Assembly: GCF_900631615.1 (NCBI RefSeq)
Contig: NZ_LR131273.1
Span: 2,170,001 to 2,234,000, forward strand
Length of the DNA stretch: 64,000 bases
Direction of reading: 5' to 3'
Source: Tsukamurella paurometabola
Lineage (GTDB): Bacteria; Actinomycetota; Actinomycetes; Mycobacteriales; Mycobacteriaceae
Shown: piece after piece, positions 46,493-57,708 of the stretch
Layout of the letters: the number at the start of each line of letters is the position of its first letter
Numbering within the stretch: position 1 is the first letter of the stretch
Translations under genes and position numbers: made by a program
Notes under the pieces: generated by a model
What the model saw: the letters and a program-made list of their open reading frames with translations, nothing else
Databases searched by the model: none
Told to the model about the DNA's origin: nothing

Positions 46493-47427
46493 TGCGCGTC
46501 GTCACCTTCGGCTTCCAGACCTGGGGCCACCGCACACTGTCCGCCGTCCTCGATGCCGGCCACGAGGTCGCGCTCGCCGTGACCCACCCCGTCTCCGACA
46601 ATCCCTACGAGCGGATGTGGAACGACTCCGTCGAGGAGCTGGCCGCCGAGCGGGGTGTGCCGGTGCACCTCGCGAAGAAGCCCGACGACGCTCTCTTCGA
46701 AGCGGTCTCGGCCGCCGCGCCGGACATCATCGTCGCCAACAACTGGCGCACCTGGCTGCCGAGATCGATCTACGACATGCCGCGCCTGGGCACCCTCAAC
46801 ATCCACGACTCCTTGCTCCCGAAATACGCCGGCTTCTCGCCGCTGATCTGGGCGCTCATCAACGGTGAGACCCACGTCGGCGTCACCGCACACCTCATGG
46901 ACGAAGGACTCGACACGGGGCCGATCATCGCGCAGGAGTCGGTCGCCGTCGGTCCCACGGACCGCACCGTCGACCTGTTCCACCGCACCGTCGACCTGAT
47001 CGGGCCGCTCGTCGCCCGGTCGCTCCGAGAGCTGGAAGCCGGGACGGCGCAGCCGATCCCGCAGGACCCCGCCGCCGCGACGTACTTCCACAAGCGTTCC
47101 GACGCCGACAGTGCGATCGACTGGTCGTGGCCCGCCGACGCGATCGAGCGGCTCATCCGCGCCCAATCCGATCCGTACCCGAACGCCCACACCGTCTTCC
47201 GCGGCGAGCGGCTCGCGATCACGGCGGCCTCCGTGTCCAGCAAGCGGTACGGGGGCACGCCCGGCCGCGTCTGCGTGCCCGACGGCGACGGCATCGCCGT
47301 CGTCGCCGGACCCGACGCGTGGCGCGGCGGCAACCCCGCCCTCGTCGTCGAGCGGGTCCGCACCGCCGACGGCGCCGAGCACCCCGCCGCGAAGATCCTC
47401 GCCGATTCCGGCGCCTATCTCGGCTGA
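46489..47427 (+). CDS. N5-hydroxyornithine formyltransferase
   Basis: 312-aa formyltransferase of the methionyl-tRNA formyltransferase fold. The catalytic Asn-His-Asp set is visible in LNIHDSLLPKY and HLMDEGLDTGPI. Its place beside the ornithine monooxygenase fits the enzymes that make N5-formyl-N5-hydroxyornithine for rhodochelin- and coelichelin-like siderophores. The ATG at 46489 overlaps the monooxygenase stop (ATGA); a second ATG follows at 46492. Confidence 0.88.
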   Translation: MMRVVTFGFQTWGHRTLSAVLDAGHEVALAVTHPVSDNPYERMWNDSVEELAAERGVPVHLAKKPDDALFEAVSAAAPDIIVANNWRTWLPRSIYDMPRLGTLNIHDSLLPKYAGFSPLIWALINGETHVGVTAHLMDEGLDTGPIIAQESVAVGPTDRTVDLFHRTVDLIGPLVARSLRELEAGTAQPIPQDPAAATYFHKRSDADSAIDWSWPADAIERLIRAQSDPYPNAHTVFRGERLAITAASVSSKRYGGTPGRVCVPDGDGIAVVAGPDAWRGGNPALVVERVRTADGAEHPAAKILADSGAYLG

Positions 47428-47443
47428 TCCGGGGAAGCGAGAC

Positions 47444-48189
47444 ATGCACACATTCATCACCGGCGCCGCCTCCGGGATCGGCGCCGCGACCGCGCTGCGG
47501 CTCGCGCGACGCGGCCCCGTCGCCCTCGCCGACCGCGACGCCGACGGGCTCGTCGCGACCGCGCGCGCCGTCGCCGCGGCGGGCGGCACCGCCACCTCGC
47601 ACGTCCTCGACGTGACCGACGCGGACGCGGTCGCCGCCGCGCTCGACGCCGCCGAGACGGCCGGCGGCCCCGTCGACGCCCTCGCGCACTGCGCGGGCAT
47701 CCTGGTCGCCGGGCCGCTCCTCGACACCCCCGCCGAGGACTGGGCGTCCGCCCTGGCGGTGAACCTCACCGGCACCGTCCACGTGCTCACCGCTGCCGCC
47801 CGGCGGATGGCCGAGCGCGGCGCCGGCGCCGCCGTGATCGTCGGCTCCAACGCGGGGAACGGCCCGCGCGTCGGCCTGGGCGCGTACGGCGCGTCGAAGG
47901 CCGCCGCGCACAACGCGGCCCTGACGCTCGCGCTCGAACTGGCCGGCAGCGGCGTGCGGATCAACGTCGTCGCCCCCGGCTCCACCGCCACGCCCATGCA
48001 GACCGCGTTCGGCGGGGCCGCCGCCGCGGAGGCCGCGATCGCGGGAGACCTCTCCCGGCACCGGCTGGGCATCCCGCTCGGGCGGATCGCGGACGCCGAC
48101 GACATCGCCGGCGCGATCGACTACCTGCTCTCGCCCGATGCGCGGCACGTGACCGCGCAGGTACTCACCGTCGACGGAGGCGCCACCGT

Positions 48190-48193
<4 letters not shown>
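47444..48193 (+). CDS. entA: 2,3-dihydro-2,3-dihydroxybenzoate dehydrogenase
   Basis: 249-aa SDR that oxidises 2,3-dihydro-DHB to DHB. TGAASGIGAAT begins the protein and YGASKAAAHN holds the active-site Tyr and Lys. SDR sequence alone is not specific; the assignment rests on its place between the hydroxamate genes and entE-entB-entC. GGGGAAGC precedes the ATG. The stop overlaps the entE start (ATGA). Confidence 0.88.
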
Positions 48194-49874
<1,681 letters not shown>

Positions 49875-49878
<4 letters not shown>

Positions 49879-50498
49879 GCCTGCCCAGAACGGTCGCCTA
49901 CGACCTGCCCGAGATCGAGTGCCCCGACACCGTCGACTGGACGGTCGAACCGGCGCGCGCCGTCCTGCTGATCCACGACATGCAGGAGCATTTCGTCGGC
50001 CCGTTCGAGCGCGACGCGGAGCCGCTGCGCACCGTCGTGCCGAACATCGTGGCGCTGCGCGCCGCGGCCCGCGCGGCCGGCGTGCCCGTGGTCTACACGG
50101 CGCAGCCCGGCGATCAGGACCCCGAGGAGCGGGCGCTGCTCACCGACTTCTGGGGACCCGGCCTGAAGACGGCGAACCAGGACATCATCACGGAGCTGAC
50201 CCCCGCCGACGACGACGTCCTGCTCACCAAGTGGCGCTACAGCGCCTTCGCCAAGTCGGACCTCGCCGAGCGGATGCGGGCCTGGGGCCGCGATCAGCTG
50301 GTCATCGCCGGCATCTACGCCCACATCGGGATCATGACCACGGCCCTCGACGCCTTCATGCGCGACGTACAGCCCTACGTGGTGCGCGACGCCGTCGCCG
50401 ACTTCTCCGCACAGGATCACGCCAACGCGCTCACCTATGTGGCGGGCCGATGCGGCAGAGTGGAGACTACGAGCAAGGTTCTGGAGGCACTGCGATGA
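49875..50498 (+). CDS. entB: Isochorismatase without carrier domain
   Basis: 207-aa isochorismatase that turns isochorismate into 2,3-dihydro-DHB. The catalytic Asp is in LLIHDMQEHFVGPF near residue 35 and the Lys in LLTKWRYSAF. IAGIYAHIGIMTTALDAF has Gly where cysteine hydrolases have Cys, as in EntB and PhzD. The usual EntB C-terminal aryl carrier domain (about 80 aa) is missing; a separate carrier protein is at 42717-42953. The stop overlaps the entC ATG. Confidence 0.93.
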
Positions 50499-51595
50499 CG
50501 GCGAGTACGAGCGGGGAGAGCGGCCATCCGCACTTCCTGCTGACCGCCGCCGGTCAGCGCCTCGCCGCCCGCGGCACCGTCGCGACCTTCGTCGACCCGC
50601 ACGCCGCTGCCGCGGCCCTGCGCGCCGGCACCGCCCCCGCAGTGGTGGGCGCGCTGCCGTTCGACCTCGACGATCCCGCCGCGCTGACGGTGCCGGAGCA
50701 GTTCGGCGACGCGGCGCCGGGCGCCGGGCGCCCGGCGGGCGGCGCACCCGCCGACCTGCCGACCCTGACCCAGACCGCCCAGCACCCCGCGCCCGCCGAG
50801 CACGTCGACCGGGTGCGCCGCGCCGTCGCCCTCATCGACGCCTCCGAGCTGCAGAAGGTGGTGCTCGCCCGCGCCGTCGACTTCGAGGCCGACGCCCCGC
50901 TCGATCCGCTCGCGGTGGCCGCCGCGCTCGAGCAGCGCGACCTCGAGGGCAACGCCTTCGCGGTGGACCTGCGCGCCGCCGGCGGCGGCTACCGCGGCCG
51001 CTGGCTCGTCGGCTCGAGCCCGGAGATCCTCGTGGGCCGCATGGGCAACACCGTCTTCTGCCACCCCTTCGCCGGGACCGCGACCTCGCCCGAGGGCCTG
51101 CTGGACTCGCAGAAGGACCGCGAGGAGCACGCCTACGTCGTCGACGAGATCGCGGCCGCGCTCGCGCCGCTCTGCGCCGAACTGGACGTGCCCGCCGCGC
51201 CGTCGGTCACCCGCGCCGGACCGGTGTGGCACCTCGGCACCAAGATCGAGGGCCGGCTCGCCGACCCCGCGACCAGCGCGCTCGACCTCGCGCTCGCCCT
51301 GCACCCGACCCCCGCCGTGTGCGGCTTCCCGCGCCGCACGGCCGCCCGCGCCATCGCCGAGATCGAGGGCGAGCGGGGCTTCTACGCCGGCGCCGTCGGC
51401 TGGACCACCGCGAACGGCGACGGGCACTGGCGCGTCAGCATCCGGTGCGCCGAGCTCGACGGTGCGCGACTGCGCGCCTACGCCGGGGGCGGCATCGTCG
51501 GGGCGTCGGACCCGCAGGCCGAGCTCGCCGAGACCCGCAACAAGCTGCGGACCGTGCTGGGGCCCTTCCGCCTCACCGAGACCGCGCGGAGCTGA
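50495..51595 (+). CDS. entC: Isochorismate synthase
   Basis: 366-aa chorismate-binding enzyme that makes isochorismate from chorismate, the first step to DHB. LQKVVLARAVDFEADAPLDP, FAVDLR, LVGSSPEILVGR, HPFAGTATSPEG, HLGTKIEGRL, LHPTPAVCGFPRRTA, ERGFYAGAVGW and RAYAGGGIVGASDP are the conserved blocks in order. This set fits EntC/DhbC rather than salicylate synthase. It overlaps entB by ATGA and ends 2 bp before the ABC transporter gene. Confidence 0.94.
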   Translation: MTASTSGESGHPHFLLTAAGQRLAARGTVATFVDPHAAAAALRAGTAPAVVGALPFDLDDPAALTVPEQFGDAAPGAGRPAGGAPADLPTLTQTAQHPAPAEHVDRVRRAVALIDASELQKVVLARAVDFEADAPLDPLAVAAALEQRDLEGNAFAVDLRAAGGGYRGRWLVGSSPEILVGRMGNTVFCHPFAGTATSPEGLLDSQKDREEHAYVVDEIAAALAPLCAELDVPAAPSVTRAGPVWHLGTKIEGRLADPATSALDLALALHPTPAVCGFPRRTAARAIAEIEGERGFYAGAVGWTTANGDGHWRVSIRCAELDGARLRAYAGGGIVGASDPQAELAETRNKLRTVLGPFRLTETARS

Positions 51596-51597
51596 GC

Positions 51598-53307
51598 GTG
51601 GCGGACTGGACCGGCAGCCGGCTGCCGGTGTTCTTCGAGGCGCCCGAGCGGCAGCCGGAGCACCGGCCGATCCCGGTGGACGCCGACACCACGCCGCGGC
51701 AGCTGGTGCTGCGGACCATGCTCGGCGACCGGGCGCGCACCCTGCCCGCGGGCCTGCTCATCGTCGGGCACCAGGTGGGCGAGGCGCTGGTTCCCGTCGT
51801 GATGGGCCTCGCCATCGACCGCGCCGTCCGGACCGGGGACTGGGCCGCCACGCTCCGCTGGGTGCTCGTGCTCGCGGTCCTGTTCGCGTTCCTCTCGTTC
51901 AGCTTCCGGTTCGGTTCCCGCATCGGCTTCCTCGGCATGAACACCGTGCAGCACCGGCTGCGCACGCAGGTCACGGACCGGATCCTCGATCCCCGCGGCC
52001 TGGGCGGCGGTCACTCGCCGGGCGTGCTGCTGTCCATCGCGACCTCCGACGTGCAGCGCCTCGCCATGTCCGTCGCGCTCGGGCTCTACCCCGTCGGCGA
52101 GTTGGCGGCGATCGTCTTCTGCGGCGCCGTGCTGCTGTCCATCTCCTGGCAACTGGGCCTCCTGGTGCTGCTCGGCGCACCGGCGATGCTGTGGTGCCTC
52201 GACAAGGCCGGCGGCTCCCTCCGCGCCCGCAGCGAGGCCGAACAGCGCGCCGCCGGCGAGGCCGCCGGCGCCGCGGCCGACCTCGTCGCCGGGTTCCGCG
52301 TGGTCAAGGGCATGCACGCCGAGGCCGAGGCGGACCGTCGCTACCGGTCCGCGAGCGCCCGCGCCCTCGCCGCGGTGATCCGGGCCCGCCGCTCCGAGGG
52401 CGTGTACGTGGGCGCGATGGAGGCCGTCGCCGCGGTCTTCGTCGTGCTGGTGGGCGTGCTCGCCGGGCTCAAGACCGTGCACGGCGACCTCACCGTCGGC
52501 CAGCTCATCACCGTGGTGGGCCTCACCCAGGTGGTGATGGCGCCGCTGCAGGCCATGGGCACCAACGTCGGCAAGTTCTGGGTCGCGGGCAATGCCTCGG
52601 CCACGCGCGTGCTCATGGTGCTGCAGGCGCCCTTCGCCCGCGACGAGGGCGTGCTGCACGCGCACGACGGGGAGGACGTCCCCGTGCGCGTCACCGGCGT
52701 CCCCGCCGGGGAGGGCGTCGTCGACCTGGAGTTCCCGCCCGCCGGGGTCACCGCCGTCGTGTGCGGCGCCGAGACCACCGCCGCGGCGACCGCGCTGCTC
52801 GCGCGCACCGGCGCGCCGCGACCGGGCGCGACGGTCACCGTCGGCGGCACCGACCTCTACACGCTCACCCAGCCCGCGGCGCTGCGGACGGTGCGCGTCG
52901 CGCCCCACGCCACCACCCTGTTCGAGGGCACCGTCGAGGAGAACGTCGCCGCCGGGGGCGCGCCCGACCGGGTCGCCGCGGCGCTGCTCGCCGCCGCCTG
53001 CGACGACGTCCTCGACGTGCTGCCCGACGGGCTGCAGACGTCGGTCGGCGAGGCCGGGCGGCTGCTCTCCGGCGGCCAGCGGCAGCGCGTCGCGCTGGCC
53101 CGCGCGCTCGCCACCGACACCCGGACGCTGGTGCTCGTCGACCCCACCAGCGCCGTCGACTCCGTCACCGAGGCCGCTATCGCCGACCGGCTGGGTGCCG
53201 CTCGCGAGGGCCTCGCCACCGTGATCTTCACGTCGTCGCCGACGCTGATCGCCGCCGCCGACACCGTCCTCACCGTGACCCCGGCCGGAGCGGAGGTGCA
53301 CGCGTGA
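51598..53307 (+). CDS. ABC transporter half with degenerate ATP site (heterodimer partner 1)
   Basis: 569-aa exporter-fold ABC protein with six membrane helices (about 40-330) and a C-terminal nucleotide-binding domain. The signature LLSGGQRQRVALARAL is intact. However, the Walker A region reads CGAETTAAATAL with no lysine, Walker B is LVLVDPTSAVD with Pro in place of the catalytic Glu, and the switch His is replaced by Ser. It therefore must pair with the next protein, whose defects are complementary. It could export the siderophore, or import it like IrtAB; the cluster supports export slightly. GTG start, 2 bp after entC. Confidence 0.87.
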   Translation: MADWTGSRLPVFFEAPERQPEHRPIPVDADTTPRQLVLRTMLGDRARTLPAGLLIVGHQVGEALVPVVMGLAIDRAVRTGDWAATLRWVLVLAVLFAFLSFSFRFGSRIGFLGMNTVQHRLRTQVTDRILDPRGLGGGHSPGVLLSIATSDVQRLAMSVALGLYPVGELAAIVFCGAVLLSISWQLGLLVLLGAPAMLWCLDKAGGSLRARSEAEQRAAGEAAGAAADLVAGFRVVKGMHAEAEADRRYRSASARALAAVIRARRSEGVYVGAMEAVAAVFVVLVGVLAGLKTVHGDLTVGQLITVVGLTQVVMAPLQAMGTNVGKFWVAGNASATRVLMVLQAPFARDEGVLHAHDGEDVPVRVTGVPAGEGVVDLEFPPAGVTAVVCGAETTAAATALLARTGAPRPGATVTVGGTDLYTLTQPAALRTVRVAPHATTLFEGTVEENVAAGGAPDRVAAALLAAACDDVLDVLPDGLQTSVGEAGRLLSGGQRQRVALARALATDTRTLVLVDPTSAVDSVTEAAIADRLGAAREGLATVIFTSSPTLIAAADTVLTVTPAGAEVHA

Positions 53308-55079
53308 GCGCTCCCCCGACCGGAGCCACCGGCACGCTGCCCGTCGCCGACGGTGCCGAGACCTTCCGCTACGCCCGCGGCCTGCTGGCAGGGAAGCGGG
53401 GCACCCTCGCGCTCGTCGTCGTGGTGCTGCTCGCCGGGGCGGCGCTCGGCCTGGCGGTGCCGTGGGGCTTCGGCGCCATGGTGGACGTGGCGATCGACGG
53501 GGGCGGGTACCCCGCCGTGCTGCGGATCGGCGGGCTCATGGCCGCCGCGGCGATCGCGTCCGCGGCCCTCACCGGCGCCGGCATCGCGCTCTCGGCGCGA
53601 CTCTTCGAGACGGCGCTCGCCCGGCTCCGCGAGTCCATGGTCGGCGCCGCCCTGCGGCTGTCCCAGGCCCGCGTCGAGGACGCCGGCTCCGGGGATCTCG
53701 TCTCCCGCGCCACCGACGACGTCGGCGTGGTCAGCCAGGCCATCTCCCGCGGCGTACCGGCGCTCGCCCGCTCGGGCTTCTCCGTCGCGGTGACGGTCGC
53801 CGGTTTCGCCGCCCTCGACTGGCGCTTCCTCGTCGTGGTGCTCGTCGTGCTGCCGGTCTACGTGCTCGGCGCCCGCATGTACGTGCGGACCGCGCCCCCG
53901 GTGTACCGGTCCGAGCGGGCCGCCATGGCGGAACGGGCGCACCACATGCTCGGCTCGATCCGAGGCCTGCCCACCGTGCACGCCTACGACCTCATGGACC
54001 GCGCGAGCCTGCGTGTCGGTGACGGCTCCTGGCGGGTCGTGCGGTGGAGCATGCGCGCGCGGATCGTGCAGAACCGCCTGTTCGGGCGGGTCAACCTCGC
54101 CGAGTTCGTCGGGATGGCGGCGATTCTGCTGCTCGGCGTCGCGCTGGTGGCCGGCGACCTCGTCACCGTCGGCGCGGTCACCACCGCGATGCTGCTGTTC
54201 CTGCGGCTGTTCGGGCCGATCGGCGCGCTGCTCATGGTGATGGACGACATCCAGTCCGCGGGCGCCTCGCTCGCGCGGATCGTCGGCGTGATCCGCCTCG
54301 CCGACGACGAGGCCGCGGGCCCGGCACCGTCGGGGACGGTGGACGTGAGTGACGGCCCGCCCCGCGTGGAGGTCGACGGGCTCGCGTTCGGCTACGGCGA
54401 CGGGCGCCGCGTGCTCGACGGGGTGACGGTGCACCTGGAGCCGGGGGAGACGGTCGCCGTGGTCGGCACCTCCGGCGCGGGCAAGACCACCCTGGCTGCG
54501 CTCATCGCCGGCGTGCACGTGCCCCGGGCCGGGACGATCCGGATCGGCGGCACCGACCTCGCGGACCTCCCCGACGCCGCGGCCCCCGTGCTGCTCACGC
54601 AGGACGTGCACGTCTTCGCCGGCACCCTCGCCGAGGACCTGCGGATGGCGGCACCGTCGGCCTCCGACGCGGACCTGCGCGCTGCACTCGAGCGGGTGGG
54701 CGCCGCCGAGTGGGTGGCGCTGCTCGACGACGGGCTCGAGACCGTGGTCGGCGCCGGCGGCCACGCCCTGACGCCGCAGCGCGAGCAGCAGCTCGCGCTG
54801 GCCCGCCTCGTGCTACTGGACCCGACCGTCGCGATCCTCGACGAGGCCACGGCCGACGCGGACAGCGCCGACGCGGATGTACTGGAGGAGGCCGCGCAGG
54901 CCGCGCTCGCCGGGCGCACCGCCCTCGTCGTGGCGCACCGGCTCAGCCAGGCGGCCCGGGCCGACCGGATCCTCGTGATGGAGCGCGGCGCCGTCGTGGA
55001 GCAGGGCACGCACGACGAGCTGCGGCGCGCGGGCGGACGGTACGCCGCCCTGTGGGCCGCGTGGAGCCGGCACCGGTGA
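53304..55079 (+). CDS. ABC transporter half with canonical Walker motifs (heterodimer partner 2)
   Basis: 591-aa exporter-fold ABC protein. Six membrane helices precede a nucleotide-binding domain with intact Walker A (GTSGAGKTT), Walker B (VAILDEATAD) and switch His (VVAHRLS), but the signature LSGGQ is changed to LTPQR. Together with the preceding protein it forms one working ATP site (its Walker A with the partner's LSGGQ) and one dead site. The GTG overlaps the partner's stop (GTGA), favouring assembly as a heterodimer. Last gene of the iron-box-4 operon; converges on the TetR gene. Confidence 0.88.
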   Translation: MSAPPTGATGTLPVADGAETFRYARGLLAGKRGTLALVVVVLLAGAALGLAVPWGFGAMVDVAIDGGGYPAVLRIGGLMAAAAIASAALTGAGIALSARLFETALARLRESMVGAALRLSQARVEDAGSGDLVSRATDDVGVVSQAISRGVPALARSGFSVAVTVAGFAALDWRFLVVVLVVLPVYVLGARMYVRTAPPVYRSERAAMAERAHHMLGSIRGLPTVHAYDLMDRASLRVGDGSWRVVRWSMRARIVQNRLFGRVNLAEFVGMAAILLLGVALVAGDLVTVGAVTTAMLLFLRLFGPIGALLMVMDDIQSAGASLARIVGVIRLADDEAAGPAPSGTVDVSDGPPRVEVDGLAFGYGDGRRVLDGVTVHLEPGETVAVVGTSGAGKTTLAALIAGVHVPRAGTIRIGGTDLADLPDAAAPVLLTQDVHVFAGTLAEDLRMAAPSASDADLRAALERVGAAEWVALLDDGLETVVGAGGHALTPQREQQLALARLVLLDPTVAILDEATADADSADADVLEEAAQAALAGRTALVVAHRLSQAARADRILVMERGAVVEQGTHDELRRAGGRYAALWAAWSRHR

Positions 55080-55112
55080 GGTGACGGCGGGCCGTCGCCC
55101 GGCGGCGGACCG

Positions 55113-55763
55113 TCAGGCGCCGTGGAAGGCGCGGTAGATCGCGGAGCCGTAGAACGCGCCGATCCGCTCGGAATCGCCGCGCCATCCCGGCCCGGCGTCG
55201 TCGGGGCGGCCGGCGAGCATCGACCGCACGGCGGCCTCGCAGGCGGACACGAACAGTTCCATGAGCATGGGCAGCTTCTCGTCGAGGTCCTGCATGTCCC
55301 ACCAGCGGACGAGGGCGGGCCGGATCCACTCCTCGGCCTGCTTCGCCAGCGTCGCGCGGGCCCCCCGGACGCGGTGCACGACCTCCGGATCGGTGACGCC
55401 GGAGAACAGCAGCTGCCACGTGTCGGCCCGCTCGTTCACGGCGTCGAGCAGCCCGCGCATGCCGATGATGAACGCGGTCTCGGGATCCTCGCCGTGCGCG
55501 TTGTGCAGCGACGTGAGGACGTAGGTCATCATCGTCTCGGTCTCGCGGTCGAGCAGCTCGGTGATGAGCGCGACGCGGTCCGGGAAGCAGGAGTAGATGA
55601 CGGGGCGCGTGACCTGCAGGCGATCGGCGACGGTGCCGATGGTCACGGCGGCGAGGCCGTCGCGCGCGGCGATCTCCAGCGCGGCGTCGAGGACCTGGGG
55701 GCGGCGACGCTCGGGCCCGAGGTGCTCGGCGCGGCGGCGCCCGCGGTTGGCGGTGGTCGGCAT
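55113..55763 (-). CDS. TetR-family transcription regulator
   Basis: 216-aa repressor-type protein. The N-terminal helix-turn-helix (VLDAALEIAARDGLAAVTIG, then VADRLQVTRPVIYSCFPDR, near residues 24-62) is typical of TetR. The C-terminal domain is alpha-helical and unremarkable; its ligand is unknown. It is divergent from ppk2 across 84 bp and convergent to the ABC genes, so ppk2 or itself is the likely target. A TAAACT hexamer lies 7 nt before the ATG. Confidence 0.85.
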   Translation of the reverse strand: MPTTANRGRRRAEHLGPERRRPQVLDAALEIAARDGLAAVTIGTVADRLQVTRPVIYSCFPDRVALITELLDRETETMMTYVLTSLHNAHGEDPETAFIIGMRGLLDAVNERADTWQLLFSGVTDPEVVHRVRGARATLAKQAEEWIRPALVRWWDMQDLDEKLPMLMELFVSACEAAVRSMLAGRPDDAGPGWRGDSERIGAFYGSAIYRAFHGA

Positions 55764-55770
55764 TCCGCAC

Positions 55771-55776
55771 AGTTTA
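55771..55776 (-). promoter_or_regulatory. Probable -10 hexamer of leaderless TetR mRNA
   Basis: TAAACT on the minus strand, 7 nt before the ATG at 55763. Confidence 0.5.
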
Positions 55777-55834
55777 CCGACCGTGGCACACCGCCCGTTC
55801 ATGCGACGTTCACCCGCCGGTCCGAGCGTGCCCG

Positions 55835-55840
55835 TACCGT
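55835..55840 (+). promoter_or_regulatory. Probable -10 hexamer of leaderless ppk2 mRNA
   Basis: TACCGT, 7 nt before the GTG at 55848. The two divergent -10 elements here are 58 bp apart, so one TetR site could control both. Confidence 0.5.
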
Positions 55841-55847
55841 TCCGCCC

Positions 55848-56789
55848 GTGATGGATCTCGACCTGCCCGTGGGCATCGACCTGAGCGCGGTCAGCGGCCG
55901 CGAGGCACTGCAGCGGATCGTGGACCTGCGGGCGACCGAGGGCTTCTCCGTGAACGACGACGATGACGACGATCCCGTGCTGCTCACGCCCGAGCGGCAC
56001 GTCGTCGACACCTGGCGCGAGGGCTACCCCTACGCGGAGCGGATGCCGCGCTCGGAGTACGAACGCGACAAGCGGCTGCTGCAGATCGAGCTGCTCAAGC
56101 TGCAGCGCTGGGTCAAGGACACCGGGCAGCGCCTGGTCATCGTGTTCGAGGGCCGCGACGCCGCGGGCAAGGGCGGCACCATCAAGCGCTTCATGGAGCA
56201 CCTCAACCCGCGTGGCGCGCGCGTGGTGGCGCTGGTCAAGCCCACCGAGCGCGAGGCGGGCGAGTGGTACTTCCAGCGCTACATCGACCACTTCCCGACC
56301 AAGGGCGAGATCGTCCTGTTCGACCGGTCCTGGTACAACCGCGGCGGCGTCGAGCGGGTCATGGGCTTCTGCTCCGACGAGCAGCACGAGCGCTGGACGC
56401 ACCAGGTGCCGCTGTTCGAGAAGATGCTGGTCGAGGACGGCATCGACGTGACCAAGTTCTGGTTCTCCGTGACGCAGCTCGAGCAGCGCACCCGCTTCGC
56501 GATCCGCCAGATCGATCCCGTGCGGCAGTGGAAGCTCTCGCCGATGGACCTGGCCTCGCTGGACAAGTGGGACGCGTACACCGCGGCGAAGGAGGAGATG
56601 TTCGCCGCGACGGACACCGACTACGCGCCGTGGACCGTGGTCAAGAGCAACGACAAGAAGCGCGCCCGCCTCAACGCGATGCGCTACATCCTCGACAAGT
56701 TCGACTACGACAACAAGGACATGGACGTCCTCGCGACCGGACCCGATCCGCTCATCGTCGGGCGGGGCCGCGACCTCATCAGCGACTGA
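55848..56789 (+). CDS. ppk2: Polyphosphate kinase 2
   Basis: 313-aa PPK2 (class I, single-domain). The Walker A is FEGRDAAGKGGTIKRF near residue 105, the lid and Walker B region FDRSWYNRGGVERVMGFC near 160, and SPMDLASLDKWDAYTAAKE closes the core. It transfers phosphate between polyphosphate and nucleotides, usually preferring polyphosphate-driven NDP phosphorylation. An acidic run (DDDDDDD-like NDDDDDDP) lies near the N-terminus. I take the GTG at 55848 as start because of the -10 spacing; the ATG at 55851 is one codon later. Confidence 0.93.
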   Translation: MMDLDLPVGIDLSAVSGREALQRIVDLRATEGFSVNDDDDDDPVLLTPERHVVDTWREGYPYAERMPRSEYERDKRLLQIELLKLQRWVKDTGQRLVIVFEGRDAAGKGGTIKRFMEHLNPRGARVVALVKPTEREAGEWYFQRYIDHFPTKGEIVLFDRSWYNRGGVERVMGFCSDEQHERWTHQVPLFEKMLVEDGIDVTKFWFSVTQLEQRTRFAIRQIDPVRQWKLSPMDLASLDKWDAYTAAKEEMFAATDTDYAPWTVVKSNDKKRARLNAMRYILDKFDYDNKDMDVLATGPDPLIVGRGRDLISD

Positions 56790-56828
56790 CCGTGCGCCGA
56801 GCGGACCGGGCCCGGCGGCACCGTCGAG

Positions 56829-56834
56829 TACCGT
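56829..56834 (+). promoter_or_regulatory. Probable -10 hexamer of leaderless membrane-protein mRNA
   Basis: TACCGT, 7 nt before the GTG at 56842. The spacing favours 56842 over the in-frame GTG at 56836, which is one base from the hexamer. Confidence 0.45.
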
Positions 56835-56841
56835 TGTGGCC

Positions 56842-57708
56842 GTGCGTTCTCTGACGGCCTTCCTCCTCGTTCTCGTGGCGATAGCGGCCACGTTCGTGGC
56901 GGTCCCCGCCGCCTGGGCGAAGAACACGGTGCTCGACCGCGCCGAGTTCACGAAGCTCATGGAGCCGCTGGGCCGCGATCCGTCCGTACAGGACGCGATG
57001 GCGCAGGAGATCGCCCAGCAGGTGCAGCGGCTGCTCACCGAGCAGGGCGACGCCCGGCCGCCGCTCGAGGCGATCACGCCGTACGTCTCGACCTACGTGC
57101 ACGGACCGCAGTTCCCGGGCGCGTTCACCGAGGCCGTGGGCCAGGTGCACACGTGGCTCCTGGTGCGGCCCACCGCGGAACAGCGGCTGCGCGGCGCCAC
57201 CACCGCGGAGATCGATCTCGCGCCGATGATCCGGGACGTGGCCGCCGCGAACAACGTGAAGGTCACCGTGCCGGAGCGCGTCACCATCGACCTGTCCGGG
57301 ACCGGCGCGAACCGGGACCTGTTCCGGGCCGGACGGTACGCGTCCATCGCCGACACCATCCGGTCGGCGGCGTGGATCGCCCCGCTGACGGCGCTGGCCG
57401 CGGCGCTGCTCGCGCTGCTGGCCGCGCATCGCCGCGGCTTCATGATGTTCTACCTGGGGCTCGGCGTCGCGGTCGCGGCGGGAGTGACCTGGATGCTGTG
57501 CGTCGCGGCACCGTCGTACGTGACCAGCCGCAGCGGGACCGGCGGGCTGAGCCCCGTGGTGGACGCCGCGCTCGGGCAGGTGACGAAGAGCCTGACACCG
57601 TGGATCGTGACCGAGGCGGCGATCGGCGGCGCGCTGGCGCTGCTGGGACTGATCTTCGGTGGGCTCGGCGCCGTCGCGGCGCGGCGGGCGGAACGGCGCG
57701 CGTGGTGA
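56842..57708 (+). CDS. Membrane protein of unknown function
   Basis: 288-aa protein. An N-terminal hydrophobic helix (FLLVLVAIAATFVAVPAAW) is followed by an extracytoplasmic domain of about 150 residues and three C-terminal helices (near 178-197, 205-225 and 255-275). The external domain (DRAEFTKLMEPLGRDPSVQD onwards) is mostly helical and amphipathic. Layout recalls actinobacterial membrane proteins with no known role. Its stop overlaps the start of the hydrolase gene. Confidence 0.65.
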   Translation: MRSLTAFLLVLVAIAATFVAVPAAWAKNTVLDRAEFTKLMEPLGRDPSVQDAMAQEIAQQVQRLLTEQGDARPPLEAITPYVSTYVHGPQFPGAFTEAVGQVHTWLLVRPTAEQRLRGATTAEIDLAPMIRDVAAANNVKVTVPERVTIDLSGTGANRDLFRAGRYASIADTIRSAAWIAPLTALAAALLALLAAHRRGFMMFYLGLGVAVAAGVTWMLCVAAPSYVTSRSGTGGLSPVVDAALGQVTKSLTPWIVTEAAIGGALALLGLIFGGLGAVAARRAERRAW

